In this document: in pieces, positions 48,085 to 58,201 of the stretch | How positions within the stretch are numbered: position 1 is the first letter of the stretch | How the letters are laid out: each line of letters begins with the position of its first letter | Assembly (NCBI GenBank): GCA_030704615.1 | Contig: CM060734.1 | Coordinates: 26,600,001 to 26,660,000 of the forward strand | DNA: 60,000 nt | Direction: 5' to 3' | Source of the DNA: Takakia lepidozioides | Lineage: Eukaryota; Streptophyta; Takakiopsida; Takakiales; Takakiaceae | Program-made: the position numbers and the translations under genes | The notes under the pieces: model-generated | What the model was told of the DNA's origin: nothing | The model's input: only the letters and a program-made list of their open reading frames with translations | Database searches by the model: none

Positions 48085-50367
48085 CTGGCACTTCTGGGCA
48101 TGTCAAGATGCTTTGTGAGGTAGGCAGATTGAATGAGGCTCTACAGACTTTAAACCAATGAGGAATTTCAGCAGATTTAGATAAGTATGTCTGTCTCTTG
48201 CTTTAAGTGCCTCAAGAAGAAAGGTTTGGAAGCTGGAAAGCAGGTGCACACTCACATTATGATCCAAAGTGGACTCACGCCAACTATTTTTCTCCTCAAC
48301 ACCCTTGTCACCCTGTATGTTAAGTGCGGGAGCATCATGAATGCTCACCAAGTTTTCAACAGAATGCCTCAACAATCTTTGATCTCATGGAATACAATGC
48401 TAGAAGGATTTACCACGCGTGGGTGTTTGTGTTTGCAAAAAGCGTGTGCAAGCCTGGGACCTCTGGAAAATGGGGGAAAGGGGGCACCTTCTTCAATAGC
48501 ACAGCGGCTACAAGAGGGTAGATGGTCAATTGGAAACAGCAGCGGCAACAGCACATTGATAGAACAAGGCACTAGCTAGGATCAATAGCTACAAGAAACC
48601 TGCATGGGTAGATGGTCAACTAAAGGCAGCAGCTGCAATGTCACAGTTGATAAAATCAAGCACCTCAACCAAGACCATAGCTTCTGGATGAGGATCAAGA
48701 GAGGGAGTCCACAAGCCTCTTCTGGCACTTCTGGGCATGTGAAGATGCCTTGTGAGGCACGCAGACTGAAAGAGGCTCTACAGACTTTAATTTAAACCAA
48801 AGAGGCATTTCAGCAGATTCAGAAACGCATGTCTGTCTCTTGCATAAGTGCATCAAGGTGAAAGGCCTGGAAGTTGGAAAGCAGGTGCACACTCACATTA
48901 TCCAAAGTGGATTCACGCCAAATGTTTTTCTCCTCCACACCCTTGTCAACATGTATGTTAAGTGCGGGAGCATCATGGATGCTCACCAAGTGTTCAACAG
49001 AATGCCTCAACGATCTTTGATCACGTGGAATATCATGTTGGCAGGATTTACCAAGCATGGGTGTGGTAGGAATGCTTTGGAGACCTATGAGCAAATGATG
49101 GGGGAAGCGATTTAGCCCAACCACATCACGTTTGTAGCGTTTGCAGTGCGTGTGCAAGCCTGGCAGCCCTGGAAAAGGGCAAAGAGGTGCATGGCGACAT
49201 CGTGAGAGCTGGAATCCTACCAGATGTCATCCTGAATACTGCCCTGGTGGACATGTATGCCAAATGTGGGTGCATCGAGGATGCAAAGGGAGTGTTCGAC
49301 AATATGGCTAAACAAAATGTGGTGTCGTGGAGTGCGATGCTCGCAGGATATGCACAGTAGGGGTGCGGGATGGAGGCTTTGGAGACCTATGAGCAAATGA
49401 TGGGGGAAGGGGTGAAGCCCAACCACATCACGTTTGTGTGCGTTTGCAGTGCGTGTGCAAGCCTGACAGCCTTGCAAAAGGGCATAGAGGTGCATGGCGA
49501 CATCGTCAGAGCTAGAATCGTACCAGATGTGATCCTAAACAATACACTGGTGGACATGTATGCCAAATGTGGGAGCATCGAGCATGCAAAGGGAGTGTTC
49601 GACAATATGGCTGAACGAGATGTGGTGTTGTGGAGTGCGATGATTGCAGGATATGCACAACAAGGGTGCGGGATGGAGGTTTTGGAGACCTATGAGCAAA
49701 TGATCTGCAAAGGGGTGAAGCCCAACCATGTCACATTTGTGTGCGTTTGCAAGCCTGGCAGCCCTGGAAAAGGGCAAAGAAGTCCATGGTGACATTGTCA
49801 AAGCTGGAATTGTACCCAATGTCATTCTGAACTCTGCCCTGGTGGACATGTATGCCAAATGTGGGAGCATTGAGGATGCGAAGGGATTGTTCAACACTAT
49901 GGCTGAACGAGATGTGGTGTCGTGGAACACGATGCTTGCAGGGTATGCATAGCAGGGGCGCGAGATGGAGGCCTTGGAGACGTATGAGCAATTGATGGGG
50001 GAAGGGGTGAAGTGCAACCACATCACATTTTGTGTGCGTTCGCAATGCTTGTGCAAGCCTAGCAGCCCTGGAAAAGGGCAAAGAGGTGCATGGTGACATC
50101 GCCAAAGCTGGAATTGTACCAGATGTGATTCTGAACAATACCCTCGTGGACTTTTATGCCAAATGTGGGTCCATCGAGGATGCAAAGGCATGTTTGATAA
50201 GATGGCTGCACATTCACGGGATGGAGGCTTTGGATACCTATGAGCAAATGATGGGCAAAGGGCGACAGTTTGGAGGCTGTGATGGCTGCATATGTGTGGG
50301 GGAAAAGAAGCGAAGGGATAGAGTGTGGCCAGATTTCAGGCACAAGATTACTTATGATTCCCTGTGA
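48085..50367 (+). pseudogene. PLS-type PPR gene segment, amplified and broken
   Basis: The reading shows degenerate pentatricopeptide repeats of the plant PLS type, such as M-Y-A-K-C-G-S-I-E-D-A-K-G, then R-D-V-V-S-W, then G-V-K-P-N-H-I-T-F. A front part appears twice (48110-48420 and 48735-49115; G-K-Q-V-H-T-H-I). Four tandem ~300-bp units then follow, with V-H-G-D-I at about 49190, 49490, 49785 and 50090. 300 bp corresponds to one P-L-S triplet of about 101 residues. Stops at 49113-49115, 49358-49360 and 49950-49952 and frameshifts near 49135, 49745 and 50030 break it. Intact PPR proteins bind organellar RNA. It lies wholly inside the CACTA element. Confidence 0.88.
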
Positions 50368-50439
50368 ATCAATAGCTACTAGCAACCTGCATGGGTAGAT
50401 GGTCAACTGGAAGCTGCAGCAACAACAACACAATAGATA

Positions 50440-51470
50440 AATTCAGGCACTGCTAATGAAGGCACCTTCTTCAACACATTTCACCTTGTTTTTCCCTCTT
50501 ATCAGAATCGGCCCTGAATTTTCATGTTGAATTCTGCAAGGTGCTGGTTGAGTAAACCTTTGATAGTTTGGAGTGACTGACTGATATTGCCAATGTGACA
50601 ACAGGAAAGTATCCAGAAACAGGTAACAGAGACAAGGAGACCAGGAGCTGTGGAATGAATACTTTTCTGACCCCATTCAATGGTGGGACAATCGAGGCAA
50701 ATGGTAAATGCCTGTTGGATTCTAGAGAGTAGCAAATGCAATTGAGCATAGGAACTAGTGTAATAAGTTGAGTTGGGTGTTTCCTAGAACAATTCTAGGC
50801 TTTCATTGTCAGTTGTTAGCAGCACAGAAAGGGTGAATGCATGATTTGTGCAGAGGCATGGATAGCTGAAGGAGCAGGGATAGAGTGTGGGTCTAGATTC
50901 ATCTAAGAGGGCCAGATTTCAAGCTCCACATTACCTGTGATTCCCTGTGGATCAATAGCCACCAGAAACCTGCATGGGTAGATGGTCAACTGGCAGCAGC
51001 GGCACAATTGATATAATCAGGCACTGCTAATGAAAGCATCTTCTTCATTACATTCCCTCTTATTAGAATCGGCCCTAACTTTCCATGTTGAATTCTGCAA
51101 GTTAGCTGGTTGAGTGAATCTAGTTTGGAGTGACTTTGACATGATACTGTTGATGTAACAACAAGAAAGTATCCAGAACTAGGTAACAGAGACGAGGACA
51201 AGCTGTGGAATGAATACTTTTCTGACCCCAGTCAATGGTGGGACAATCGAGGCAAGAAGGTGAATGCTTGTTGGATTATAGAGAGTAGCAGATGCAATTG
51301 AGCATAGGAACTAGTGTGATAAGTTGAGTTAGGTGTTTCCTAGAACAAATCTAGGCTGTCATCGTCAGCTGCTAGCAGGAAAGCAAGGATGTATGCTTGA
51401 TTTGTGCAGAGGCATGGATAGCTGAAGGAGCAGGGATATAGTGTGGGTCCAGACTCAGGTGTTTCCGCCT
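50440..51470. repeat. Two tandem ~550-bp non-coding modules in the CACTA element
   Basis: 50485-50990 and 51050-51430 share in order TTTTC(C)ATGTTGAATTCTGCAAG-like, AACAGGAAAGTATCCAGAA-like and GAGCATAGGAACTAGTGTRATAAG-like blocks, and GATAGCTGAAGGAGCAGGGATA. The same blocks appear once outside the element at 40370-40800. Confidence 0.8.
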
Positions 51471-51643
51471 TGGCAGGTTGCTCAGTGACCTTCCCTGATA
51501 GCTTTGGAGTATAGTGAGTGTCTCACAATGCAATGTTGGTTGGTGCATCTTATGCAGGAACTTGGAAAACAAACAAATGTCGTTTTTTGGAGCTTTAGGC
51601 TGAACCTTTGTGTTGGGCTGCATTGTGCAGCCTGGCCTCTGCC

Positions 51644-51712
51644 TCAGACTCAGAGTCAGATCTTTGATCTCAAACTCAGACTCAGACTCAGACTCAGACT
51701 CTTTGATGTCAG
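51644..51712. repeat. ACTCAG hexamer repeat
   Basis: About six copies of CAGACT/ACTCAG occur, perfect at about 51676-51702. The Ser-Glu repeat readable on the opposite strand is a by-product of it. Confidence 0.85.
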
Positions 51713-52436
51713 ACTGAAGTGTATTTGGGCACTGAAGCACTTATGTAATTTTGAATTATCGTTGCATCTGCTCATTCTATCTGTTGTTCTGGCCATGCTT
51801 AGTCAGTTCTTCATGTCATGAGCAAGTTGTTGCCGTGATGCTTTGGAATTGTGTTTAAGTGTCTTTAGATCGTGATACTGACCACAAGCAACCTACGGTG
51901 AACTGTGGTATCCTCCACATTTATGTGGAATGTCTTACAACGTAGGTCGTAGTATATTTCACACCCGCTATGGTCTTCTCCACAATTATGTGGAATGACC
52001 TACAGTATAGGCAGTAAAATACTCCACACCCACACCAAGAGTTGCTCCAAAATACGCCACGTGTTGCCCTGACAAAAATACACGTGGTGCCCATACCGTT
52101 GCCCAGATGACGTCAAGCCATGGTGACATGCTGTCGCATAATTTTCCCGTAGGTGTGGACAAGTCCACACCCTTTGTACGTCTAGGATCCACGTGGCGGT
52201 GTTCGCCAGAGCACACATCGCCCGTGGAAAAAACCATTAACCCCGTGAAAAAAGCCACCTCTGGATTCAGCCACCCGTGGACTTTTCCACAGGGCCACCC
52301 GAGAGCCAAGTCGTCCACGGGGTGTCCGAAAGCACTAGTCATTTCTTACACCCATGACAGGTGTGGATTGCGGCTGATTCCATAGCAAAAAGTGTGGAAA
52401 AAACCGTGGAAAAAGCTGGTTTATCTTCTAGTGTAA

Positions 52437-52687
52437 TGTGGTGCTTCTCCATGTCCATTTTATCCAATATGTCGATGTTCTCCAGTATCTTCCCTCTCTT
52501 TTGTCTTTGTCCCTCTCGCTCTCTCTTTTTAACTTTTTGCCCCATCTCTCCCTCTCTGGTTTGTTTTGTTTTGTGAGCAGCACAAAAGAGAGGGAGAGAG
52601 AGGGAGAGAGAGGGAGAGATCAGGAAACCAAAAAAAAAAAAAAAAAGTAGGGGGGGGGGGGGGGGGAGTGACTGAAATACCTATGGA
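52437..52687. other. Low-complexity junction region
   Basis: GA-rich repeats (GGGAGAGAGA) are followed by an A homopolymer (about 52630-52646) and a G homopolymer (about 52650-52666), just left of the reverse transcriptase fragment. No gene is seen. Confidence 0.6.
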
Positions 52688-53353
52688 ATACCTATGGGTT
52701 TTTCATGCTCACCATTATGGTGCAACATGTACTTCCTTTCTTATGAAATCAAATTCATCTTAAGGCTTGCAGCTTTAGGACAATTCCAGCTTATGCCTAT
52801 GTTTAAATCTGCCTTCAGATACATTGATGATATATGCTGGCTAAATGTGGGTGATGCAATGCTATTCCTGGACCCACGGGCAGACAGAAGCAGCAACAAC
52901 CCTTGGTGGATCTACCCACTCAATGTAGTGGAGATCAAACCTGAGCTACTACGCACTAAAAACGATTCCCAATACGTGGGGTTGGAAGCTTGTTTCATGA
53001 ATATCCAGATTACAGTCTCAAACTGTGACACAGGTGAGTTCCATTTCCAGAAATATGACAAGAGAAGACTACTTCCTTTCTCTTACACTCAATATATCCA
53101 GTTCTTATCCAATAGGCCTGTGAATCAATCTTACAACATTGTGATTTCACAAGCTGTGCCTATTCTATACATTTCCAGCAATGCTGATCTGGCTGGGAAA
53201 GAGTGTAGCATTCTGATTAACACTCTTGGGAGGAATGGTTTCAAGACCAGAAAACTTGCTCGTATCTTGACAAAATTCCTTGAACGTGGTTCATTCCCTG
53301 GCCTACTCTTCCCTGTACAAGAGCTTATTGAGAAACTGAAAGGTACTTTCTAA
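52688..53353 (+). pseudogene. Reverse transcriptase fragment of unusual, possibly Penelope-like type
   Basis: The open frame begins P-M-G-F-S-C-S-P-L-W-C-N-M-Y, matching the RT motif B region (M-G-x-x-x-x-P). It continues with R-Y-I-D-D-I, the Y-x-D-D catalytic motif, then F-Q-K-Y-D-K-R and a basic C-terminal part, ending at a stop at 53351-53353. Motif A with the first catalytic Asp is missing, so it is 5'-truncated. It resembles neither the gypsy nor the LINE RTs in this window. The M-G-x-x-C-x-P-L plus R-Y-I-D-D pattern recalls RT ORFs I associate with Penelope-like or related elements; that is from memory and uncertain. No GIY-YIG domain was seen downstream. Confidence 0.6.
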
Positions 53354-53552
53354 AAACCTATACAGAGCTATGTTATACCATTGAACTCTACGTTCTTTTC
53401 TAAGTGATACTATACTAGTGTTGCTATGATACATTTTATGCCATCATTTCATTCTTGATCCGAGGAAGTGAGGATGTAGGATTCTACTCCTTTGGATAAA
53501 TATTATCTGAGGATAGAACTACATGGAAGAGGGAAAACCTTATGAGAAGAGG

Positions 53553-53585
53553 TCTGGTATGCACTCCCTTACGGGGTGAGTGCAT
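53553..53585. repeat. Inverted repeat, 11-bp arms
   Basis: GGTATGCACTC and GAGTGCATACC flank an 11-bp loop containing CCTTACGGGGT. It could be a MITE end or a hairpin. There is no gene context. Confidence 0.75.
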
Positions 53586-53704
53586 ACCACATTTACTCCG
53601 TAAGGCTCTGCCATGCCAGGGGATTGGCTGGTGGGTCCCTCTCTCTCCTTCTCTCCCTCTCCCTCTATAAATCTTTGGATTTCATCTGGCCTTTGAGGTT
53701 ATTT

Positions 53705-54015
53705 AGTTTTTCATCCCTGCCTTTTTCATCCAAATCTGGATGATTTTATTTTATTGGATGATGAAACTTAATATACAGAAAGCTAGAGTTACCATCTATT
53801 TTTTTCATCTAAACTGGATGATCTACATAAATAATGGTTACCTATTATAAAATCCAAGAGAATAATAAAACTACCATCATAAATGATGGCAGTTATTAAA
53901 CCTAAACCTATACCATAACCCTAAAAGATACATTTCTATGGGATGTCATCCAGTGACAAAATGCCTATCTTGGTAAAATGTGATATTTCATCCATCCTGG
54001 ATGAAAAATCGGGAA
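53705..54015. repeat. Possible AT-rich MITE
   Basis: TTTTTCATCC(A) at the left and its inverse GGATGAAAAA at the right bound about 300 AT-rich bases. Further CATCC/GGATG pairs lie inside. No clean target duplication was found. Confidence 0.35.
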
Positions 54016-55189
54016 GTTTTGCCCTAAGCAGGCCGACACACTTCAAGCACTGAACTCGTGCTTCAGTGAACCTTGATGATGCGCCGTATAAACCTGCTCC
54101 CCTGCTGCTACATGGTACTCGTGATTGCTGGCTCTTGGGATGCGCAGTGGTGGTTAAACAAATTCTTCTATGGCAGACGACAAAGCCGTGATTGCTCTGA
54201 TCAGGAACTCATGGTTCTTTATTTTGCAGCGGTGCTTTTACTCCTTGTTGGGAAGTACTCTATCCCTATTTATCTACAGATTACTTGTTGCTCTCTCTTC
54301 GTGTATGAGCCACTCTCTAGCTGTGAACGCTTCTACTCTGATTGCGTTCTGTTGGAGACAATCTGTTGGACGCCATGGCGCAGGGCATACCACAAACACT
54401 CAAGGTTTTTTGAGTTTACCATTGCTTGAATTGTGATCTGTACTTGCTTTAGAATTCAACACTGACATGGATAGCAACTGTGAAGACCTGCCACTTACCT
54501 GCTGCATCCTCACTAACACACATCGCTATGTGGTGGTTTTTGGGACGGGCACAGGTGAGGGTCTTCACTTGTCTTGATTTCTTGAAGCTTGCAGTTCATG
54601 TTCTTGCAAGTGTGGATACTGCTGTTGCCTAAGCTGCTGATGCCATCTGCTGTTTCAAACTGCCACCATGCCGCTTCAGACCTGCTCCAAGATTGCTCCA
54701 ATGAGGATCTGCTTCTCTCCTTACCCCTGTTTACGGTTTTTTACAACCACATTTGCATGTGTAGGAGTTTAGCTATGAAGGATACAAGGATACAAAATAG
54801 CAATTATTACTTTGACTGCCTTGATACTTGGCTCTGAAATGAGAACTCTTGGTATGACTCTGATGGATCAAAAGGATAGGCTTTGATAGATAACACACAT
54901 TCTTCAAGGCCCTCATATCATTTTGGTTTCATGGCATGATAACAAACTGGGGTTTCTGAGCTGCTCTTTCACCTTGGCAGAACTACTTTATGTGGCCTTA
55001 AAATACCATTCTAGGCCTATACCTGCTTAAGGGGGCTCTACACTGTTGTTTCTTCTTCCTTTTTAAGAATCTTGCTTATATCTTGGTTCTAAAACATCAT
55101 CTTCAAACCAAACCTGCAATCTGGTTTTTGAAATGAGTTTAAAATGGATTCTTGAGATGATGATGTGTACTATGGTGCTTTCATGATAT
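54016..55189. other. Unassigned stretch left of the LINE
   Basis: Overlapping open frames of about 90-118 codons at 54073-54436 have no recognisable features and neither is convincing. No gene is called. Confidence 0.4.
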
Positions 55190-58110
55190 GAATGACCTGG
55201 AATCCCACCCTCCTTGAAGTCTCCCGCTAAGATCCAATTAGTAACCAGGGGAAGGTTGACGATCTTGTCCCTGACTGCATCCCACAAGGCAGCTCTCTCC
55301 AGGGAAGAGTTAGCTGGGTACACGTTGAGGAAGGCAGTGGACCCGAAGGATGAGGTAGGTTCAGTGAAGAGGCATTGAATTCGTCCCTGCATCCAAATCT
55401 GAACCTCTTTGATGGACGAGGTCAGTGTAGGAGAAATAAGAATGGGAGTACCCCCTCGCGAGGCGGCAACCGTGGGGTTCCACCAAGAAAGGTTGCCTGG
55501 CCAGAAGGTGTTCCCTATAGAATTTATCTTAGCAGCATCCAATTTAGTTTCTTGCAAGAAGATGATGGAAGGTGACGACATGAGGCCCAACGCTTGATTT
55601 TCCTTCTCTTGGGCACTGAGGCATCTGATCCAATGCCTCGGATGTTCCACGAGTGCAGGAACCATGTCATGATGGACACAATGAGCAGCCCATGGATGTC
55701 GGTCCATGATTTGATGGCTGGTGACATCTGACACTTGGTAGGGTTTCCATCTGTAAAAATGCAGGTAGCAGGAAACAAGTGGAGACAAATGCAGGCCCAT
55801 AGCCTTCTGAAGCAAGAGAATCAAAGACTTGCACTATCAGCCAACAATGTCAAGCTGAAGGCATCATGAGATATAGAAAATAAGAGGGATAAGGCACTGC
55901 CGTTCCAGATGGGGGCTTCATACAAGGGATAAACGTCCCAGGGATTGAGGGAGAATTGGAAGGGGGCAGCAGTGGAGAAGGCAAGAGTCCAAGTGTAACT
56001 GCCACCAGTTCTGTCGGAGGATGAGAGCAAGCAGTAGGAACTTGAAGAGATGGAAGGGGAGGGAGTTCCTTCAAAGGGGGGGAAAGAAAGATAATTGTAT
56101 TTTATCAGATGAAGAGTTCAACATACAAGATGATTGTTGGGAAACAAAAGCCTGCGAGCAGAAGGTACTGTCAAAGCTCACCGAGGAGGGAGAGATGAGT
56201 TCCATGTCGGAGAACGTGAAGATGTTGTCGTCCGATGGAAGCTCAGATTCAGAGGGTAGATGTCGTTGTCTGCCAATTATCTGATCCACAATGAGCATCC
56301 CAGCGTTGTAGATAGCTGCCAAAAAAGGCCTGTTTCCTAGCTCCCCAAAGCTTGGTGGGATCTGCTTGCCAGATAACCAAGTCAGGAACGAGAAGGAATC
56401 GTCATTTGGACTTGGATCAGAGAATTTTATGGTGGGAAGGAGTTGAATATTGAAGTTACCAGAAGAACATCTATGCAAGGAGCCAAAAAAGATAGGTGTG
56501 GACTCAGAAATAGAAATGTGGGGGAGTAGAGTAAGGAAAATGGAGTGGACTTTAGATAGAATGATGTTCATTTCATTTCCAGGAGTAAATGCATGAATGT
56601 CATCTGGGAATAGCCAGGAACCCAGGAATGTGTCTCCTCCAGTTGCCAGTAGCGCTGGAACCCCCTGAGGGAGCCCATAGATCATAGGGGTAATGTGAAC
56701 CGCCACTGTGAGGGGGCCTTCAGGTCTGAAATCGTCGGGTAGCCCCAATCTTCTTAAGGTCTTCAGCCTGGAGCAGAAGGCACCTATGTTGTCAGGCTCG
56801 TTTTCTGCAAGCAGGAAACGGGCCGCTTCAACTCGACATCGGGCAGAAGGGTTGATGGGGGAGATAAGCACCTCACTTGGACTGAGGATATGCACAGGGG
56901 AAGGGGTGGAGAAGACCCTTTGATTTTTTGAAGGAGGAATGTCGATTGGAGATGACTCTTCCCTTGGATGATGAGGCGCCGGGTGGGCTGCTCCCCTCTG
57001 CATATCTCCAGCAACCTGTCTTTGGGTTTCTGCGCCCACATGAACAGTGGGGGGAGCAATGAGCACTTGACCAGCAGATTTGTCTTTTAAAAGCTGGGGG
57101 CAATCAGCTTTAACATGCCCATCCTTGTGACAATGATGACATATGATGCTGAGGCACTCCTCAAAAACAGCAATTGTGATATAAGCATTGTCCAGGGTGG
57201 GCAGTTTCAATGACTCCTAGATTTTGACACTTTCCGGCATCCACACAACTAGCTTGGGAACCCCCGAATCCCAAGAGGGGTCCAAATGGCCTTCAGAATC
57301 GATGCTCTGCTGCTCCGACTCCTCAAAATCACTGACATTTAGGGAGCCTATGTATGAACCGAAATGAGCCCCTATCTCGGGTAAAGATCTCAAATAGCTC
57401 CTAGGCAGAAAGGCAAGGCTATGATCCTTGGTTTGCAAGTGACACCTAATATGTGTCCCCAATGAGCTGACCAAGGGAATATGTGCACTCTAAACCTTGA
57501 TTTCCTAACATTGAACTTCAGGGCTTTGGCAGCATCCTCAGCAGAACTAAACACGATCGAGAAGAACCCTCTACCCTGGGGGTGACAAAAATGAGGGGTG
57601 AGGCCACCCGCAGTCCCAAGGTGTTCAGTGGTCCACGTTCTCGCCCAGTGCTTGTCTCTAACCCTCCTTGGAAAGTACAACAAGATCCCTTGTTCTGACA
57701 GCAGCTTAGTGTGCTCCTTAATGACATTCATGTCGAGACTTAAAATTGGTTGATCTTCGGAGGATTTTGCAGCAGCCTCGCTCCAGGTCTCAAGCTGTCT
57801 TTCTCGGGGGAGAAGAGAATGGGGCTGCACCGAGCAAACCAGGGCCACCCACCTTTCCGAAGGTACCGCTTCTTCTCCTTTCTCTCTCTTTGAGCCTTAT
57901 TAGGACGGGAGTTGTTTCTGGGCAGGCCCCCAGAGACTGCATTGACCGGAGCCATAAAGGGCAGCGCCTAAAAGCACTGAAGGGACCAGCCTTGCTTAAA
58001 AAACAAAACAAACAAGAGAGGGAGAGAGGGGGCAGAAAACTTAAAAAGAGAGAGGGAGAGGGAAGATATACATGTCATGTCAAGACATGGACAAGACCGC
58101 TAAGGTCATT
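55190..58110 (-). mobile_element. LINE, inverted 5' part: ORF1 and start of endonuclease
   Basis: On the minus strand ORF1 starts near 57955 (M-A-P-V-N-A-V), in pieces. A DUF4283-like region lies at about 57790-57400. After a frame change, a CCHC zinc knuckle C-H-H-C-x4-H-x4-C lies at about 57140-57100, and a long C-terminal part runs to 56071. The endonuclease follows: S-W-N-I-R-G-I-G at about 55690, then I-I-F-L-Q-E-T-K-L, and N-W-I-L-A-G-D-F at about 55220. It stops there, in mid-domain. Frameshifts near 57740, 57470, 57210 and 55640 make it inactive. The part upstream of 57955 (T/C-rich on the minus strand) may be the LINE 5' UTR. Confidence 0.85.
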
Positions 58111-58201
58111 GTCATTGAAAGACAAAACAGCCCTTTACAGGGCACCATCTAACATTCTCTTTCATGTTTACAATCTCATTTGAATACCCAATTACATTTC
58201 A

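Larger units (their letters stand above)
46275..52433. mobile_element. Non-autonomous CACTA element carrying PPR gene sequence
   Basis: The left end reads CACTAGAAGAGAAACC at 46275. The right end, inverted, reads CACTAGAAGATAAACC, ending at 52433. The first 30 bases of the ends match at 28 positions. Both sides carry TAA (46272-46274 and 52434-52436), a 3-bp duplication as CACTA elements make. Subterminal regions share GTGTGG/CCACACC and CCGTGGAAAA motifs (46290-46510 and 51900-52430). No tnp2 sequence was found inside. The interior holds a decayed PPR array and repeated modules. The TIRs differ from those of the CACTA element at 3340-11558, so they are different families. Confidence 0.88.

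Noticed and set aside
51372-51740. Minus-strand frame with a Ser-Glu repeat
   Set aside because: The repeat is produced by the ACTCAG hexamer array inside the CACTA element.
54073-54436. Overlapping frames of 118 and 88 codons
   Set aside because: Two frames of similar length over the same DNA, hydrophobic but without domains; likely chance.
55375-55597. Plus-strand frames within the LINE endonuclease
   Set aside because: The minus strand carries the recognisable endonuclease motifs; these are shadows.
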